This document shows positions 51,393 through 60,409 of a stretch of DNA of 64,000 bases, one piece after another; position 1 is the stretch's first letter; each line of letters opens with the position of its first letter. The notes under the pieces are model-generated. The model was not told the origin of the DNA. It did not search any database and saw only the letters and a program-made list of their open reading frames with translations. Source of the stretch: Phycisphaerales bacterium (lineage in GTDB: Bacteria; Planctomycetota; Phycisphaerae; Tepidisphaerales; Tepidisphaeraceae); assembly GCA_020847545.1 (NCBI GenBank), contig JADLBV010000070.1, positions 1 through 64,000 on the forward strand, read 5' to 3'. The translations under genes were made by a program, and so were the position numbers.

Positions 51393-51941
51393 TCATACCT
51401 GCCGGCGCAGGTGGTTCATCGCACCCTGCACATCAGTGGCTATGAAATAAAGCGGGCGGATGGCCGGTTTGATGAATTGTTGCGAGATGCCATGTTCGAT
51501 CATCGTCAACAATGGTTGATAAAAGCCGGCAATGTTGAGCAGCACGATCGGCTTGGTGTGAACGTTTAATCGTCGGCCGACGAGGATTTCAAAGACTTCT
51601 TCGAGCGTCCCCAGCCCGCCGGGGAGGGCGACAAACGCATCGCCGCGATGTTCAAGCAACTCTTTGCGTTGGCGCATGTTTTGGGTGACGAGCAGCTCAT
51701 CGCAGTGGTCGTCGGCAATTCCTTTATCGACCAGCAGTTGTGGTGTGATGCCCGTGACCTTGCCGCCGACGGCGCGGGCACCATCCGCCAGCGCGCCCAT
51801 CGGCCCGATGCGGTTTCCGCCGTAAATCAGCCGCCAACCTTCGGATGCAATCGCACTGCCCAATTCCTCGGCCGCGTCAAAATAGAGGCGATCCACCCGC
51901 CTGCTGGATGAGCAATAAACCGTAACGGCATTGATGGGCAT
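51393..51941 (-). CDS. LOG-family protein (cytokinin riboside monophosphate phosphoribohydrolase type)
   Basis: A 182-residue Rossmann-fold protein of the TIGR00730/LOG family. YCSSSRR is near the start, then LIYGGNRIGPMGALADGA. The hallmark PGGLGTLEEVFE loop carries the catalytic glutamate and arginine partner (RKELLEHRGDAFVALPGG). The family cleaves ribose 5-phosphate from cytokinin-type or purine nucleotides. It is convergent with tatC (seven bases) and downstream of the cyclophilin gene. Confidence 0.9.
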   Translation of the reverse strand: MPINAVTVYCSSSRRVDRLYFDAAEELGSAIASEGWRLIYGGNRIGPMGALADGARAVGGKVTGITPQLLVDKGIADDHCDELLVTQNMRQRKELLEHRGDAFVALPGGLGTLEEVFEILVGRRLNVHTKPIVLLNIAGFYQPLLTMIEHGISQQFIKPAIRPLYFIATDVQGAMNHLRRQV

Positions 51942-51962
51942 GGTGAATCCCCGGCCAGTGGG

Positions 51963-53018
51963 TCAATTTGAGGATGGCTTGGTCGTTGTACCCGACCGGC
52001 CGGCGGTTCCCTGTTCGATTCTGCGAATCAGATCCTGATCCCGCGGCTGGGTGGTGGGAACGGTGGTTGGTGAGATGCCCACCGGCGTGGTGTCGGCCTC
52101 ATTGAGGCTGAGCATGGATTCATAGGGGTTTTGATCGTGGGTGACAGGAATGATGCGGATTTCCTGAATCACCGGCGGGTCTGCCGGCCGGCCGGACTGT
52201 GGATCGGCAATCGGGACGGCCGCCAGTGTGTGAACAATGGGCATCCCATCGACAACCTGTCCAAAGGCGGTGTACCGGCCATTGAGGGCACGGGTCTTTT
52301 CGTAATTCAGACAGATGAAGAACTGGCTGCCGGCGCTGTTGGCAAAATCGGATCGAGGCAAAGCGCCGGCCTGTTCGTTGGGATCGGTGGCGCGGGCCAT
52401 GGAGAGAACCCCTTCGAGATGGGGGCGGGAGCTGAATTCGGCGTCGATCTGATATCCCGGCCCGCCCCGGCCGTCGCCGCGCGGGTCGCCACCCTGGATG
52501 ATGAAACCAGGGACGATGCGATGAAACGTCAGACCATCATAAAACCCACGCTGGCCAAGCTGAATAAAATTACGGACGGTGTGCGGGGCGGCGTCGTAAT
52601 AAAAGGCGATGCGCAGCGTTCCCTGCGCGGTCTTCAGGAGGGCAAAACAGAGGGGATCGACGTGGATAATGGCAGGGCCGGTGGGCGCGCCGGGGCGGGT
52701 GTCTTCACGAACATCCACCACCAGCGGCGTGCCGACGAACTGGGTGGGTTTCCTGCCCGGCGGCAGCGCGTAGAGGATGTAGGTTCCGGGAGTGTTGAGG
52801 ATGGGGAACAGGTCGCGCAGGTTGATCCGCTGTTCGGGATTGAATGACTGAGAGGATGTGGTGCCGAGGGTTTTGCCTGTAAAATCAGTCAACAGCAGCA
52901 TGACCGGCTTTTTGGCGTTGATGGAAATGTCGATCGGCTGAGTGGGCGCAAAATCCATCTTGGCGGGCAGCAGCACCGAAAAAAGCATCAACATCACGGG
53001 GGTGATTGCCTGTACCAT
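51963..53018 (-). CDS. Exported cyclophilin-type peptidyl-prolyl isomerase
   Basis: A 351-residue protein with a signal peptide (VMLMLFSVLLPAKM). An unassigned N-terminal domain of about 110 residues follows (INAKKPVMLLLTDFTGKTLG, then PGTYILYALPPGRKP). The cyclophilin domain spans about residues 125-315: FYYDAAPHTVRNFIQL, FHRIVPGFIIQGGDPRGDG, GSQFFICL and NGRYTAFGQVVDGM, with the catalytic arginine in FHRIV. It should fold proteins in the periplasm. The C-terminal tail is Thr- and Pro-rich. Confidence 0.88.
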   Translation of the reverse strand: MVQAITPVMLMLFSVLLPAKMDFAPTQPIDISINAKKPVMLLLTDFTGKTLGTTSSQSFNPEQRINLRDLFPILNTPGTYILYALPPGRKPTQFVGTPLVVDVREDTRPGAPTGPAIIHVDPLCFALLKTAQGTLRIAFYYDAAPHTVRNFIQLGQRGFYDGLTFHRIVPGFIIQGGDPRGDGRGGPGYQIDAEFSSRPHLEGVLSMARATDPNEQAGALPRSDFANSAGSQFFICLNYEKTRALNGRYTAFGQVVDGMPIVHTLAAVPIADPQSGRPADPPVIQEIRIIPVTHDQNPYESMLSLNEADTTPVGISPTTVPTTQPRDQDLIRRIEQGTAGRSGTTTKPSSN

Positions 53019-53030
53019 ATTTCCTCGATG

Positions 53031-53390
53031 TTATGAATGGTTGGTGGTTTTGGATTCATTGGATGGCAGCGGCGGCGGATATTTGCGTGCGATGTCCCGA
53101 TTAAAACCGTGATGAATCCGATTGGCCGGATGGTCGTGATCTTCCGCCCGACACCGATAACAGACCGTATACCACCCTGCCGTCAGGTAAACAACCAACA
53201 CCAGAAACGCCGAACCCACCAGCACCCACACCCCCGCGGCCAACGTGCGGGGATTGGAGGCGAGGGCTAAAAATGATATCACCGCGCCGACGATGATCGC
53301 CAATCCCAACAGCCGGGGGAAATCCCTGCGCACAAACAAATCCCCGCAACTGCATTTGGGACATTTGTCGAGTTGTTGTTCATCTGGCAT
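53031..53390 (-). CDS. Hypothetical membrane protein with zinc-ribbon motifs
   Basis: A 119-residue protein with two transmembrane helices (about 28-46, LLGLAIIVGAVISFLALA, and 50-71, AAGVWVLVGSAFLVLVVYL). The N-terminal CPKCSCGD and the later YTVCYRCRAEDHDH hold cysteines and histidines that could bind zinc together. Function unknown. It lies between leucyl aminopeptidase (upstream) and the cyclophilin gene (12 bases downstream), all on the minus strand. Confidence 0.65.
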   Translation of the reverse strand: MPDEQQLDKCPKCSCGDLFVRRDFPRLLGLAIIVGAVISFLALASNPRTLAAGVWVLVGSAFLVLVVYLTAGWYTVCYRCRAEDHDHPANRIHHGFNRDIARKYPPPLPSNESKTTNHS

Positions 53391-53445
53391 GAATCAGTTC
53401 CGTTGATTCGCATCGGGACTTTGGCCTTGCGTCGATCTCGTGTCA

Positions 53446-55041
53446 TTATTTTGCGGGTTTTCCTTTTTGATTCCGCACCCATTGCACCAATGTGCGCACG
53501 CCCCAGCCGTTGGCGCCTTTGGAGTACATCGATGTCTCCTTGTCCTGATCGGCGACGCCGGCGATGTCGAGATGAATCCAGGGGGTTTTGGGGTCGTCCG
53601 CAATGAAATAGCTCAAAAACGCGCCCCCCTGCAGGGGGTGGCCGTCGCGGCCGGCGGAATTGACGATGTCGGCGTGGTCGGACTTCATCTGGTCGCGCTG
53701 TTCATCCCCAAGAGGCAACCGCCAGATGCGCTCGCCGGAGTCGTGGGCGGCCGAATTGATCTGGTTAAAGAGGTCGTCATCGTTGCCCATCGCGCCGGCG
53801 ATGGATCGCCCCAGGGCGACGATGACGCCGCCGGTCAGGGTGGCCAGATCGACAACGGCCTTGGGTTTGTAGGTTTTGATTCCCCACGCGAGGGCATCGC
53901 CCAGGACCAATCTCCCTTCGGCATCGGTGTTGGTGACTTCAACCGTGACGCCGTTATACAGGGTGATGATGTCGCCGGGCCGATAGGCTCGGCCGCTGAT
54001 GTGGTTTTCAGCGCTGGCGAGGATGCCGATGACCGGAACCGGGACATTTAAGCGGGCGATGGCGGACATCAGCCCCAGGACGGCCATCCCGCCGCACTTG
54101 TCGTAGATCATTTTTCCCATCTTGTCGGCCGGTTTGATGGAGATACCGCCGGTGTCGAAGGTGATCGCCTTGCCGACGACCAACAGGGGTGGTTGTGAGG
54201 TGGGGATGGATCGGGGGCGATGTTCGAGGACGATCAACCGGGGTGGAGACTGGCTCCCCGCGCCGACCGCGAGCAGGCCCCCCATCCCCAGCTTGTGCAA
54301 TTGACGTTCATCCAGAACCCGGCAGGTCAGATGGACTTCGCGGGCGAGGGATTGGGCGACTTTGGCCAGTTCGGGCGGGTTGATGGAATTTCCCGGCCGC
54401 GATGAGATGGTGCGGGCGAAATTCTGGGCCTCGGCGATGATCTGACCTTCGTTGAGGGCGTCGCGTTCTTTGGCGGCCAACCGGCCAACAAGGGTGTAGC
54501 GGATGGGGACGGTTTTTTTCTTTCTGACAACCGCTTTTTTGTGAACAGTCCCTTTGAATTCCTCGAATCTGAAAGAACCCAGCCCCAGCCCCAAAGCCAA
54601 TGATTGGACGGCCAGTTCAATACCCTCCCCAGCGGGCGGCGCATCGGGATGCCCCGGCAGTGTCTTGGGCACGGGTGGAACAATGATGGTGAGGCTGGAC
54701 AGTTCCAGCTTCCGGGCTGCGCGGGCCAGGGCGACACCCGCCTCTCGAAGACACTCCGCTGAGAATTTTTTGATGTTCCCCAGCCCCAGCAACAACAACC
54801 TTGATGGGTGGCGTGATTTACCCTGACTGTCCATCAACTGAATGGATAATTCGTTCGATTTTCCCTTGAAAACACCCATCTCCATCGCCGCCAACACATG
54901 GGGAATGACCCATTGCGGCAACGAGGCGATTTCGGGGTCTTTGGGACCTTGTTCCTTGTGAATCAAAACCGCCAAGGCATCCGCCTTTTCAGGGGGTGTG
55001 GGTTGAAGATCAATACGATAATCGGGTTGGTTCAGAGCCAT
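53446..55041 (-). CDS. pepA: Leucyl aminopeptidase (M17)
   Basis: A 531-residue cytosolic dizinc exopeptidase that removes N-terminal residues from peptides. The metal-binding core is VGKAITFDTGGISIKPADKM, and the M17 signature NTDAEGRLVLGDALAW supplies further metal and catalytic residues. The N-terminal domain (residues 1-190) is variable as usual. ATG 55041 (MALNQPDYRIDLQP) is taken; the frame is open further upstream without a ribosome binding site. It is divergent from the secreted-protein gene at 55129. Confidence 0.93.
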   Translation of the reverse strand: MALNQPDYRIDLQPTPPEKADALAVLIHKEQGPKDPEIASLPQWVIPHVLAAMEMGVFKGKSNELSIQLMDSQGKSRHPSRLLLLGLGNIKKFSAECLREAGVALARAARKLELSSLTIIVPPVPKTLPGHPDAPPAGEGIELAVQSLALGLGLGSFRFEEFKGTVHKKAVVRKKKTVPIRYTLVGRLAAKERDALNEGQIIAEAQNFARTISSRPGNSINPPELAKVAQSLAREVHLTCRVLDERQLHKLGMGGLLAVGAGSQSPPRLIVLEHRPRSIPTSQPPLLVVGKAITFDTGGISIKPADKMGKMIYDKCGGMAVLGLMSAIARLNVPVPVIGILASAENHISGRAYRPGDIITLYNGVTVEVTNTDAEGRLVLGDALAWGIKTYKPKAVVDLATLTGGVIVALGRSIAGAMGNDDDLFNQINSAAHDSGERIWRLPLGDEQRDQMKSDHADIVNSAGRDGHPLQGGAFLSYFIADDPKTPWIHLDIAGVADQDKETSMYSKGANGWGVRTLVQWVRNQKGKPAK

Positions 55042-55128
55042 GGTGTGAAGTATAGGTGCGACAGGAAGATGTACAAAATGGATGAGTTGTGTTCTTGCGG
55101 ACAAAGGATTGATTTCGACAATATCACC

Positions 55129-56667
55129 ATGCGGAAATGGACATGGATGGCGGCGGGCGTGGTGTTGGGGGCTGGCATCACGTTCTCACAATCGGCGGCA
55201 CAGGAACAACCCTCAACATTGCCGGCGCTGGCGGATCGCAATGATTCGACATCGGCCGATGGGCTGGGGGCGCCTTTTGAAAGCGCGGCCGCGGGGATCG
55301 CCTTTCGGCCGCCGGCCGATGGGAAACTGATCCGCAGGGCGACCAACGACGACATCGTCAGCTACGTCAACGATGAAAAAAACTGGGTCTTGAAAGTGAC
55401 GCTGACGACCCTCTCCAAGCCGCTGCCGTTGAAAAATTATCAGGATGAAAACGGCCGTGACCAGTTGGGGATGATGGACCTGACGCTGGAGCAATTCAAA
55501 CGCATCCAGCCGGGGGCGGAGGTGTTGCGGCAGGATGTCACCCCGCTGACGGATGGGGATGCGGGAATGCTGGTGCTGCGCTATTCGCTGGGGACGACGC
55601 GAATGCTCAACCAGCAGGCGATCATCCACGCCTCGGATTATGTCTATTACACCCTCAGTTTCACCACGCCGGCCGCCAAAAATCCCGACGCCGGCACGGA
55701 AGACCCGGCCGAACGGGAGGCGGTGACCATCTTTCGCAAGGTGCTCGACAGCGTCAAACTGCTCGACCGCACCTCGATCCGACTGGAACAAAACGACCGG
55801 CTCTACCGCACGCGGGCGCTCTATCTGAACCTGACCGACAAGCGCATCCGCGAGGCGCTGATCCCCGAACAATGGCTTCGGCTGATGCGCGATGGGAAGG
55901 ACATCGGCTACACCTACATCGTCGAGGAGAGTGAAAAACGGGGGCAGCAGGATGGGGTCAAGATCGGCATCCGATCCCGCACCGTTCCGGAGGCGGATTT
56001 GCAGGTGGACGCCGAGACATGGATGTATTGCACGTTTGACCGCGCCCACGAGGATTGGACCAACACGGTCATCTACGACAATCCCAAAAAACCGCAACCC
56101 AAGAAAAAATACTCCACCGAGATCGGCATCTCCGACCGGCAGACCAAACCGGAAGTCCAACGGCCATTGGATGGCGCCGACAATTCCAAATCGCAGGTGC
56201 GCGAGGTGGAAACCTATACGTTGACGGTCAAATATGTCTCCCGCTCCAGCACCGGCCAGCCGGTCACTCGGCAATTGCCACCCTCCTATTTGCCGCAGGC
56301 GTTGGGGCAGCTCCTGCCGAGGCTGCTGGGGCATGAGCCGGCCGGCTACATGTTTTACACCTACGTCGGCGACCGCCGCGAGGTGATGACGCGATATGTC
56401 GATGTCGAAAGCGAACAAACCGTGACGCTCGATGGCAAAACCGTGCGGGCGATTCCGATCAAGGACCGCATCGGGCTGGAAGGATCACCCACCTATCATT
56501 ACATCAGCCCGGATGGAAAATATCTGGGCTCGGAAAACAAGGATTCCAAAATCCTGATTCTCCCCACGGATGCCGAGACATTGAAGAAAATCTGGATCAC
56601 CCCAACCTTGACTCGACCATCGACCCCAACCGATGGCACCTTGCCCGAACCGGAGCCGTCGCGATAA
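55129..56667 (+). CDS. Large secreted protein of unknown function
   Basis: A 512-residue protein with signal peptide MRKWTWMAAGVVLGAGITFS, cleaved near SAAQ at residues 22-25. The mature part (about 485 residues) is mixed alpha/beta, with FRPPADGKLIRRATNDDIVS near the start and charged regions such as DNPKKPQPKKKYS. No membrane segment or recognised domain appears. ATG 55129 fits the signal peptide; in-frame ATGs at 55069 and 55078 would add residues before it. It stands alone on the plus strand, divergent from pepA. A REPIN-like repeat follows. Confidence 0.7.
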   Translation: MRKWTWMAAGVVLGAGITFSQSAAQEQPSTLPALADRNDSTSADGLGAPFESAAAGIAFRPPADGKLIRRATNDDIVSYVNDEKNWVLKVTLTTLSKPLPLKNYQDENGRDQLGMMDLTLEQFKRIQPGAEVLRQDVTPLTDGDAGMLVLRYSLGTTRMLNQQAIIHASDYVYYTLSFTTPAAKNPDAGTEDPAEREAVTIFRKVLDSVKLLDRTSIRLEQNDRLYRTRALYLNLTDKRIREALIPEQWLRLMRDGKDIGYTYIVEESEKRGQQDGVKIGIRSRTVPEADLQVDAETWMYCTFDRAHEDWTNTVIYDNPKKPQPKKKYSTEIGISDRQTKPEVQRPLDGADNSKSQVREVETYTLTVKYVSRSSTGQPVTRQLPPSYLPQALGQLLPRLLGHEPAGYMFYTYVGDRREVMTRYVDVESEQTVTLDGKTVRAIPIKDRIGLEGSPTYHYISPDGKYLGSENKDSKILILPTDAETLKKIWITPTLTRPSTPTDGTLPEPEPSR

Positions 56668-56707
56668 GCACGGCACGATTAATCCTGCCGCATCCCACCA
56701 CGATCAT

Positions 56708-56773
56708 GTAGGGTGGGGTTCATCCCCACCGTTTTTGAAATATCAAATGCGGTGGGGATGAACCCCACCCTAC
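56708..56773. repeat. REPIN-like pair of inverted REP hairpins (copy 3)
   Basis: Arms 56708-56731 and 56750-56773 are perfect inverted copies of 24 bases with an 18-base spacer, as in copy 2. Each arm is GTAG followed by a hairpin with stem GGTGGGG / CCCCACC and a TTCAT loop. The stem sequence differs from copies 1 and 2, so it belongs to a second REP subfamily. It separates the secreted-protein gene from lpxI. Confidence 0.75.
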
Positions 56774-56814
56774 CCAAAACGCATGATGGAAATACACCAA
56801 TAGGTTATGGATCT

Positions 56815-57666
56815 TTATGTCAGACCCGTTTCATCCTGTTGCCACCCCACCACCGCGATGCCCCGTTTGTCGGCCAGCTCCAGCACTTTGGGTTTTTCGA
56901 GGATGATGGTTTTTCCCACCTCCAGCACCAGACACCCCGCGCCGGCGGTGGCGAGTTTTTCGATTGTGGTGTCGCCGACGGTGGGGACATCCATGCGCAT
57001 GTCCTGTTTGGCGTTGGCCACCTTGATCAGCGTCCATTTGCCGCTGCGGCAATATCGCCCGGCGCGTTCGATCATGGCGTTGGTCCCCTCCACCGCCTCG
57101 ACCGCGATGACATCCTTGTCGATCACCGCCAGCGCCTGTCCGATGTCCAATCGGCCGATGGTGCGGCACAGTTCCCAGCCAAAACGAATGTCCTCCCACT
57201 GGGCGGGGGTGGGTTGTCGGCGGGTCATGACGCCGGGTGTGCTAAGATGATCCGCACAATATCGCGTTGAATCGATCAAGGTGATTCCCTCACGAGCCAG
57301 TTCGCCGGCGACCGCCTCCAGCACCGCGTGGTCGCGCTTGTCACGCCTTAATACCGTAAAATAGAGTTTGATCGTCCGCCAGTCGGGCACATACTGAAAA
57401 TAGCGCAGCCGGTTGTACATCCGCGATTTTCGCACCCGCCCCACCATCACCGCCTCGCGGCAGCCATGACGAGCCAGGAGACGCATCCACTGGCCCATCC
57501 GCAACACTCCCACCCATTTGAATCGGTCGCATTCGGCCTGGAGCAATGGGGATGCGCTGCCCGACAAGGCCGCGCAGATCACCGGCCTACCCGCCGCCCG
57601 GGCGCCGCGCGCCACCAGCAATGGAAAGGCCCCCTCCCCCGCGATCAACCCCAAGGGTTCGTTCAT
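56815..57666 (-). CDS. lpxI: UDP-2,3-diacylglucosamine pyrophosphatase LpxI
   Basis: A 283-residue enzyme (DUF1009 family) that hydrolyses UDP-2,3-diacylglucosamine to lipid X, the fourth step of lipid A synthesis, in organisms lacking LpxH. GLIAGEGAFPLLVARGARA opens the N-terminal domain; the C-terminal domain has GRLDIGQALAVIDKDVIAVEA, EGTNAMIERAG and MRMDVPTVGDTTIEKLA. It supplies one substrate of the lpxB product at 45689. It stands alone on the minus strand. Confidence 0.92.
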   Translation of the reverse strand: MNEPLGLIAGEGAFPLLVARGARAAGRPVICAALSGSASPLLQAECDRFKWVGVLRMGQWMRLLARHGCREAVMVGRVRKSRMYNRLRYFQYVPDWRTIKLYFTVLRRDKRDHAVLEAVAGELAREGITLIDSTRYCADHLSTPGVMTRRQPTPAQWEDIRFGWELCRTIGRLDIGQALAVIDKDVIAVEAVEGTNAMIERAGRYCRSGKWTLIKVANAKQDMRMDVPTVGDTTIEKLATAGAGCLVLEVGKTIILEKPKVLELADKRGIAVVGWQQDETGLT

Positions 57667-57783
57667 GGGGGCATTTTATCAATCACACCCAAAAAATTCG
57701 CCCCGCTGCGTGGGTGAGGCAGCGGGGCGACAGGAGGGAATGTAGTTCGAGGCGATTTTACGCGTTCACGTTATTTGTTCATG

Positions 57784-58671
57784 TTACTTGTTCATGGCCG
57801 GCCGGCTGTCCACCGTGCCGTCCTTGTTCATCTTGTTGGCCGGTTTGGGGGCCGCGGGGGTGTTGTTTCCGGCGACGGACTGGCCGCGCACCGTGGTCGG
57901 GAGGATCAACACCTCAACCCGGCGGTTTTGCGCCCGGCCCGATTCGCTGCCATTGGACGCCACCGGATGCTGGTCGGCATAACCCACCACGCCCAGCCGG
58001 CTGGGGGAGACCCGGTCACCGATCAGCGCTGACGCCACCGAGATGGCGCGATGGGCAGACAGGTACCAGTTGTCCTTGTGCCCCTTGGCCAACGTCTGGG
58101 GGTTGCGCACCGGCTGATTGTCGGTATGACCGGCGACCAGCAATTCATATTGTGCTGCCGCGGAGGAATTGAGGATCGTCGCAAAGCGGGCGATCACTTC
58201 CCGCGCCTTGGCGGTCAATTCGGCGTCGCCGGTGGCGAAGGTCACATCGCTCTTGAACTTGACGATGCCGCGGGAGGCGTCAAATTCAACCAGGTCCGGG
58301 TTTTGACGGGCAAACTGGCTCAGTTCGTTGCTCAGCGCCTCGGGCAACGCCGCCACGCCAACGGGGCGGTTGAGCGCTTCTTGATACTTGGCGTTGAGTT
58401 CGGCCAGCCGTGCCTGAAGATCGCCATTTTCCTTGGTCAGGTTCAGGATCATGGCATCTTTGCTGTTGCCGGAATTGGCAATGGCATCGATCTGCCGTTG
58501 CAACGCATCGGCCCGCGCGTTGGCGCTGCTGGCTTCCGACTGCGCGGTGGCCAACTGCTCGGCGTACCGATCTCGGTCGAGCTTCAATGCATTGTATTTT
58601 TCCTGGGTCACACAACCGCTCAGCAGCAATCCCATCGCCGCCAGCCCGATGATTCGCAACGTTCCGCTCAT
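57784..58671 (-). CDS. OmpA/MotB-domain lipoprotein
   Basis: A 295-residue lipoprotein. The lipobox LLSGC gives cleavage before cysteine 19. Residues 25-105 form a coiled coil (LDRDRYAEQLATAQSEAS, then LTKENGDLQARLAELNAK). The C-terminal OmpA-like peptidoglycan-binding domain (about 150-275) holds LLVAGHTDNQPV, YLSAHRAISVASALI and SGRAQNRRVEVLIL. It should tie the outer membrane to the cell wall or act as a Pal/MotB-like structural protein. ATG 58671 has GGAGG eight bases upstream; three earlier in-frame ATGs are poorer. Confidence 0.88.
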   Translation of the reverse strand: MSGTLRIIGLAAMGLLLSGCVTQEKYNALKLDRDRYAEQLATAQSEASSANARADALQRQIDAIANSGNSKDAMILNLTKENGDLQARLAELNAKYQEALNRPVGVAALPEALSNELSQFARQNPDLVEFDASRGIVKFKSDVTFATGDAELTAKAREVIARFATILNSSAAAQYELLVAGHTDNQPVRNPQTLAKGHKDNWYLSAHRAISVASALIGDRVSPSRLGVVGYADQHPVASNGSESGRAQNRRVEVLILPTTVRGQSVAGNNTPAAPKPANKMNKDGTVDSRPAMNK

Positions 58672-58892
58672 GCCCAAAGCCTCCATGCTCATGGATCCAA
58701 CCGATGGATGAAAACACACCACCGGCATCGTGTACACTTTTCGGGGGTTCAACCGTTACCAAACAACCTGACTTGAACCTGCCCCGTCTCTTTTTAACGC
58801 GAATTAAATTGCCCGCGCGTTAAAGACGGCATAGTTTGCGCCGTCGTACAAAAAAATCAAGGGGTAGGTCCCATAAATTCGAGAAATTTTAT

Positions 58893-59822
58893 CTATTTTC
58901 GACCCGACTTCCCGATCAGCAGGCCGACGATGAAGAAAACGACCGCCAACCCCAGCCCGATCCCGCCGAGGAAAAGCACTCCACGGCCACCTTCGGTCAG
59001 GTTGCGGACCACATCGGGCCAATAGCCGCTGACGGCGGCGGTGGTGACAAACCCGCCGAAAATCAGCACGATCACGGCCGCCAGCGCCGCCGCCCCGAAT
59101 GCCGGGGCCATCGGATCGGCCGCCTCAACATAGACTGGCGCCGAAATCACCCGCCCGCCAGGCGTCGCCGCCAAGCTGCCAAGTCCTGTTCCCGATCGGC
59201 CGGTATCGGATGATGCGGCCGCCCCTCGGCGGGCGCCGCCCGAACCGGGAGTGATTTCATCCAGCAGTTCCGCGCCCAGGCTGGTGTCGTCGCTTTCGCG
59301 GGTTAAATCGAGCAAACCCGAACCCGAACCGACTCCTTCGAGATTGATCTGGTCCTGCATCGTCGAGGAGATCGATGTCTGGGCCATGGGGTCGGCCCGT
59401 TCCACCTCATCGGGGCGAAAGACCGTCACGCCCGTGCCGGTGCGCGCGGGTGATGGGATGCCACCCATCGAACCGGTCATCCCAAGGTCGGCCGGCGTGC
59501 CGGTGTCATCCTTCATCTGCAAGCCACCCACCGAGCCGCCGGCGTCCGTGTCGCTGAGGGTGATGCTGGTGCCGCTGGCCCCCTTGCTGTCAACCAGACC
59601 GATCGGCGAACCGCTGTCGGATGGGCCAAGGTCCACATGATCGAGCGAACCGCCGCCCAGTTCGTTGCGCAGCGTATCAACCTGGTCGGCCTTGAACATC
59701 AGCCGCGGGCCATCGCGGAATTCGCGAAGTTTCCCCTCGCGGGTGTACTGTTTGATTTCCTCTTCGTTTTTCCCCAAGGCGGCCTTGGTTTCATCCAGCG
59801 TGTAGAACATTTTGGCCATCAT
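58893..59822 (-). CDS. HTH-domain protein with disordered linker and two membrane helices
   Basis: A 309-residue protein. Residues 5-55 (FYTLDETKAALGKNEEEIKQ, then YTREGKLREFRDGPRLMFKA) form a MerR/excisionase-like helix-turn-helix fold. Residues 56-235 are low-complexity (Gly, Ser, Thr, Asp), probably disordered. Two transmembrane helices follow (AFGAAALAAVIVLIFGGFVT and VLFLGGIGLGLAVVFFIVGL). The DNA-binding-like head is thus tethered to the membrane. AAGGAG lies eight bases before ATG 59822. I know no function; comparable proteins occur in planctomycetes. Confidence 0.72.
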   Translation of the reverse strand: MMAKMFYTLDETKAALGKNEEEIKQYTREGKLREFRDGPRLMFKADQVDTLRNELGGGSLDHVDLGPSDSGSPIGLVDSKGASGTSITLSDTDAGGSVGGLQMKDDTGTPADLGMTGSMGGIPSPARTGTGVTVFRPDEVERADPMAQTSISSTMQDQINLEGVGSGSGLLDLTRESDDTSLGAELLDEITPGSGGARRGAAASSDTGRSGTGLGSLAATPGGRVISAPVYVEAADPMAPAFGAAALAAVIVLIFGGFVTTAAVSGYWPDVVRNLTEGGRGVLFLGGIGLGLAVVFFIVGLLIGKSGRK

Positions 59823-59879
59823 GGTGCGGACTCCTTAGTTGGAAGGTTCAAAGGCCGATCATCCAAATCTTCTTAATCC

Positions 59880-60311
59880 TCATGGATTCGTGGTCGGCGG
59901 CGGGTTTTCGCCCCGCAGCGCGTTTTGTTCTTTTTCCAGCAATGCCTTCACCTCCTGCGGAGAAGGCTTCTGGGTATTATAGTTCGTCAGACGTCGGTCA
60001 TAGCGAAAACCGCGCGCCGCCACCAGACGAAGATCGCGGTCGCCGCCGGAATATTGGTAGACACACAGCGTCTGGGCATCGACATCGAGCAAAAAGCAGC
60101 CCCATGTGTTGGATGAGAGCTGCCCCGGCATCACAAAAACACCCGCGCCGCCGGCGATGGGGGGCTGGTTTTGGCCATAGGCCGCCTGCAAAATCGATGA
60201 ATCGCCCTTTCGGGCCAACAACGCCACCGCTACCAGCGCCAACATCGCGGCGTTGAGGTATAACGCGAAGAGGATGGAACGGTTTGGGCGTCTTCGCCTC
60301 ATGGGCCTCAT
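59880..60311 (-). CDS. Hypothetical exported or anchored protein
   Basis: A 143-residue protein with a basic start (MRPMRRRRPNRS), one hydrophobic segment (ILFALYLNAAMLALVAVALL) and a mature part with VFVMPGQLSSNTWGCFLLDV, CVYQYSGGDRDLRLVAARGF and a Pro-rich tail. The central stretch looks like a small beta-domain. No family recognised. It is 57 bases upstream of the HTH-membrane gene on the same strand and is probably co-transcribed. The start may be ATG 60311 or ATG 60302. Confidence 0.65.
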   Translation of the reverse strand: MRPMRRRRPNRSILFALYLNAAMLALVAVALLARKGDSSILQAAYGQNQPPIAGGAGVFVMPGQLSSNTWGCFLLDVDAQTLCVYQYSGGDRDLRLVAARGFRYDRRLTNYNTQKPSPQEVKALLEKEQNALRGENPPPTTNP

Positions 60312-60409
60312 TGGTCCGGCAAATCCTTGCGGTTGGTGGCCTTATTCGCCACCCTTATACTACAGGATAAGCCGATTGGCCTGCAACATTTAGCCGAATA
60401 AGTTATTCG

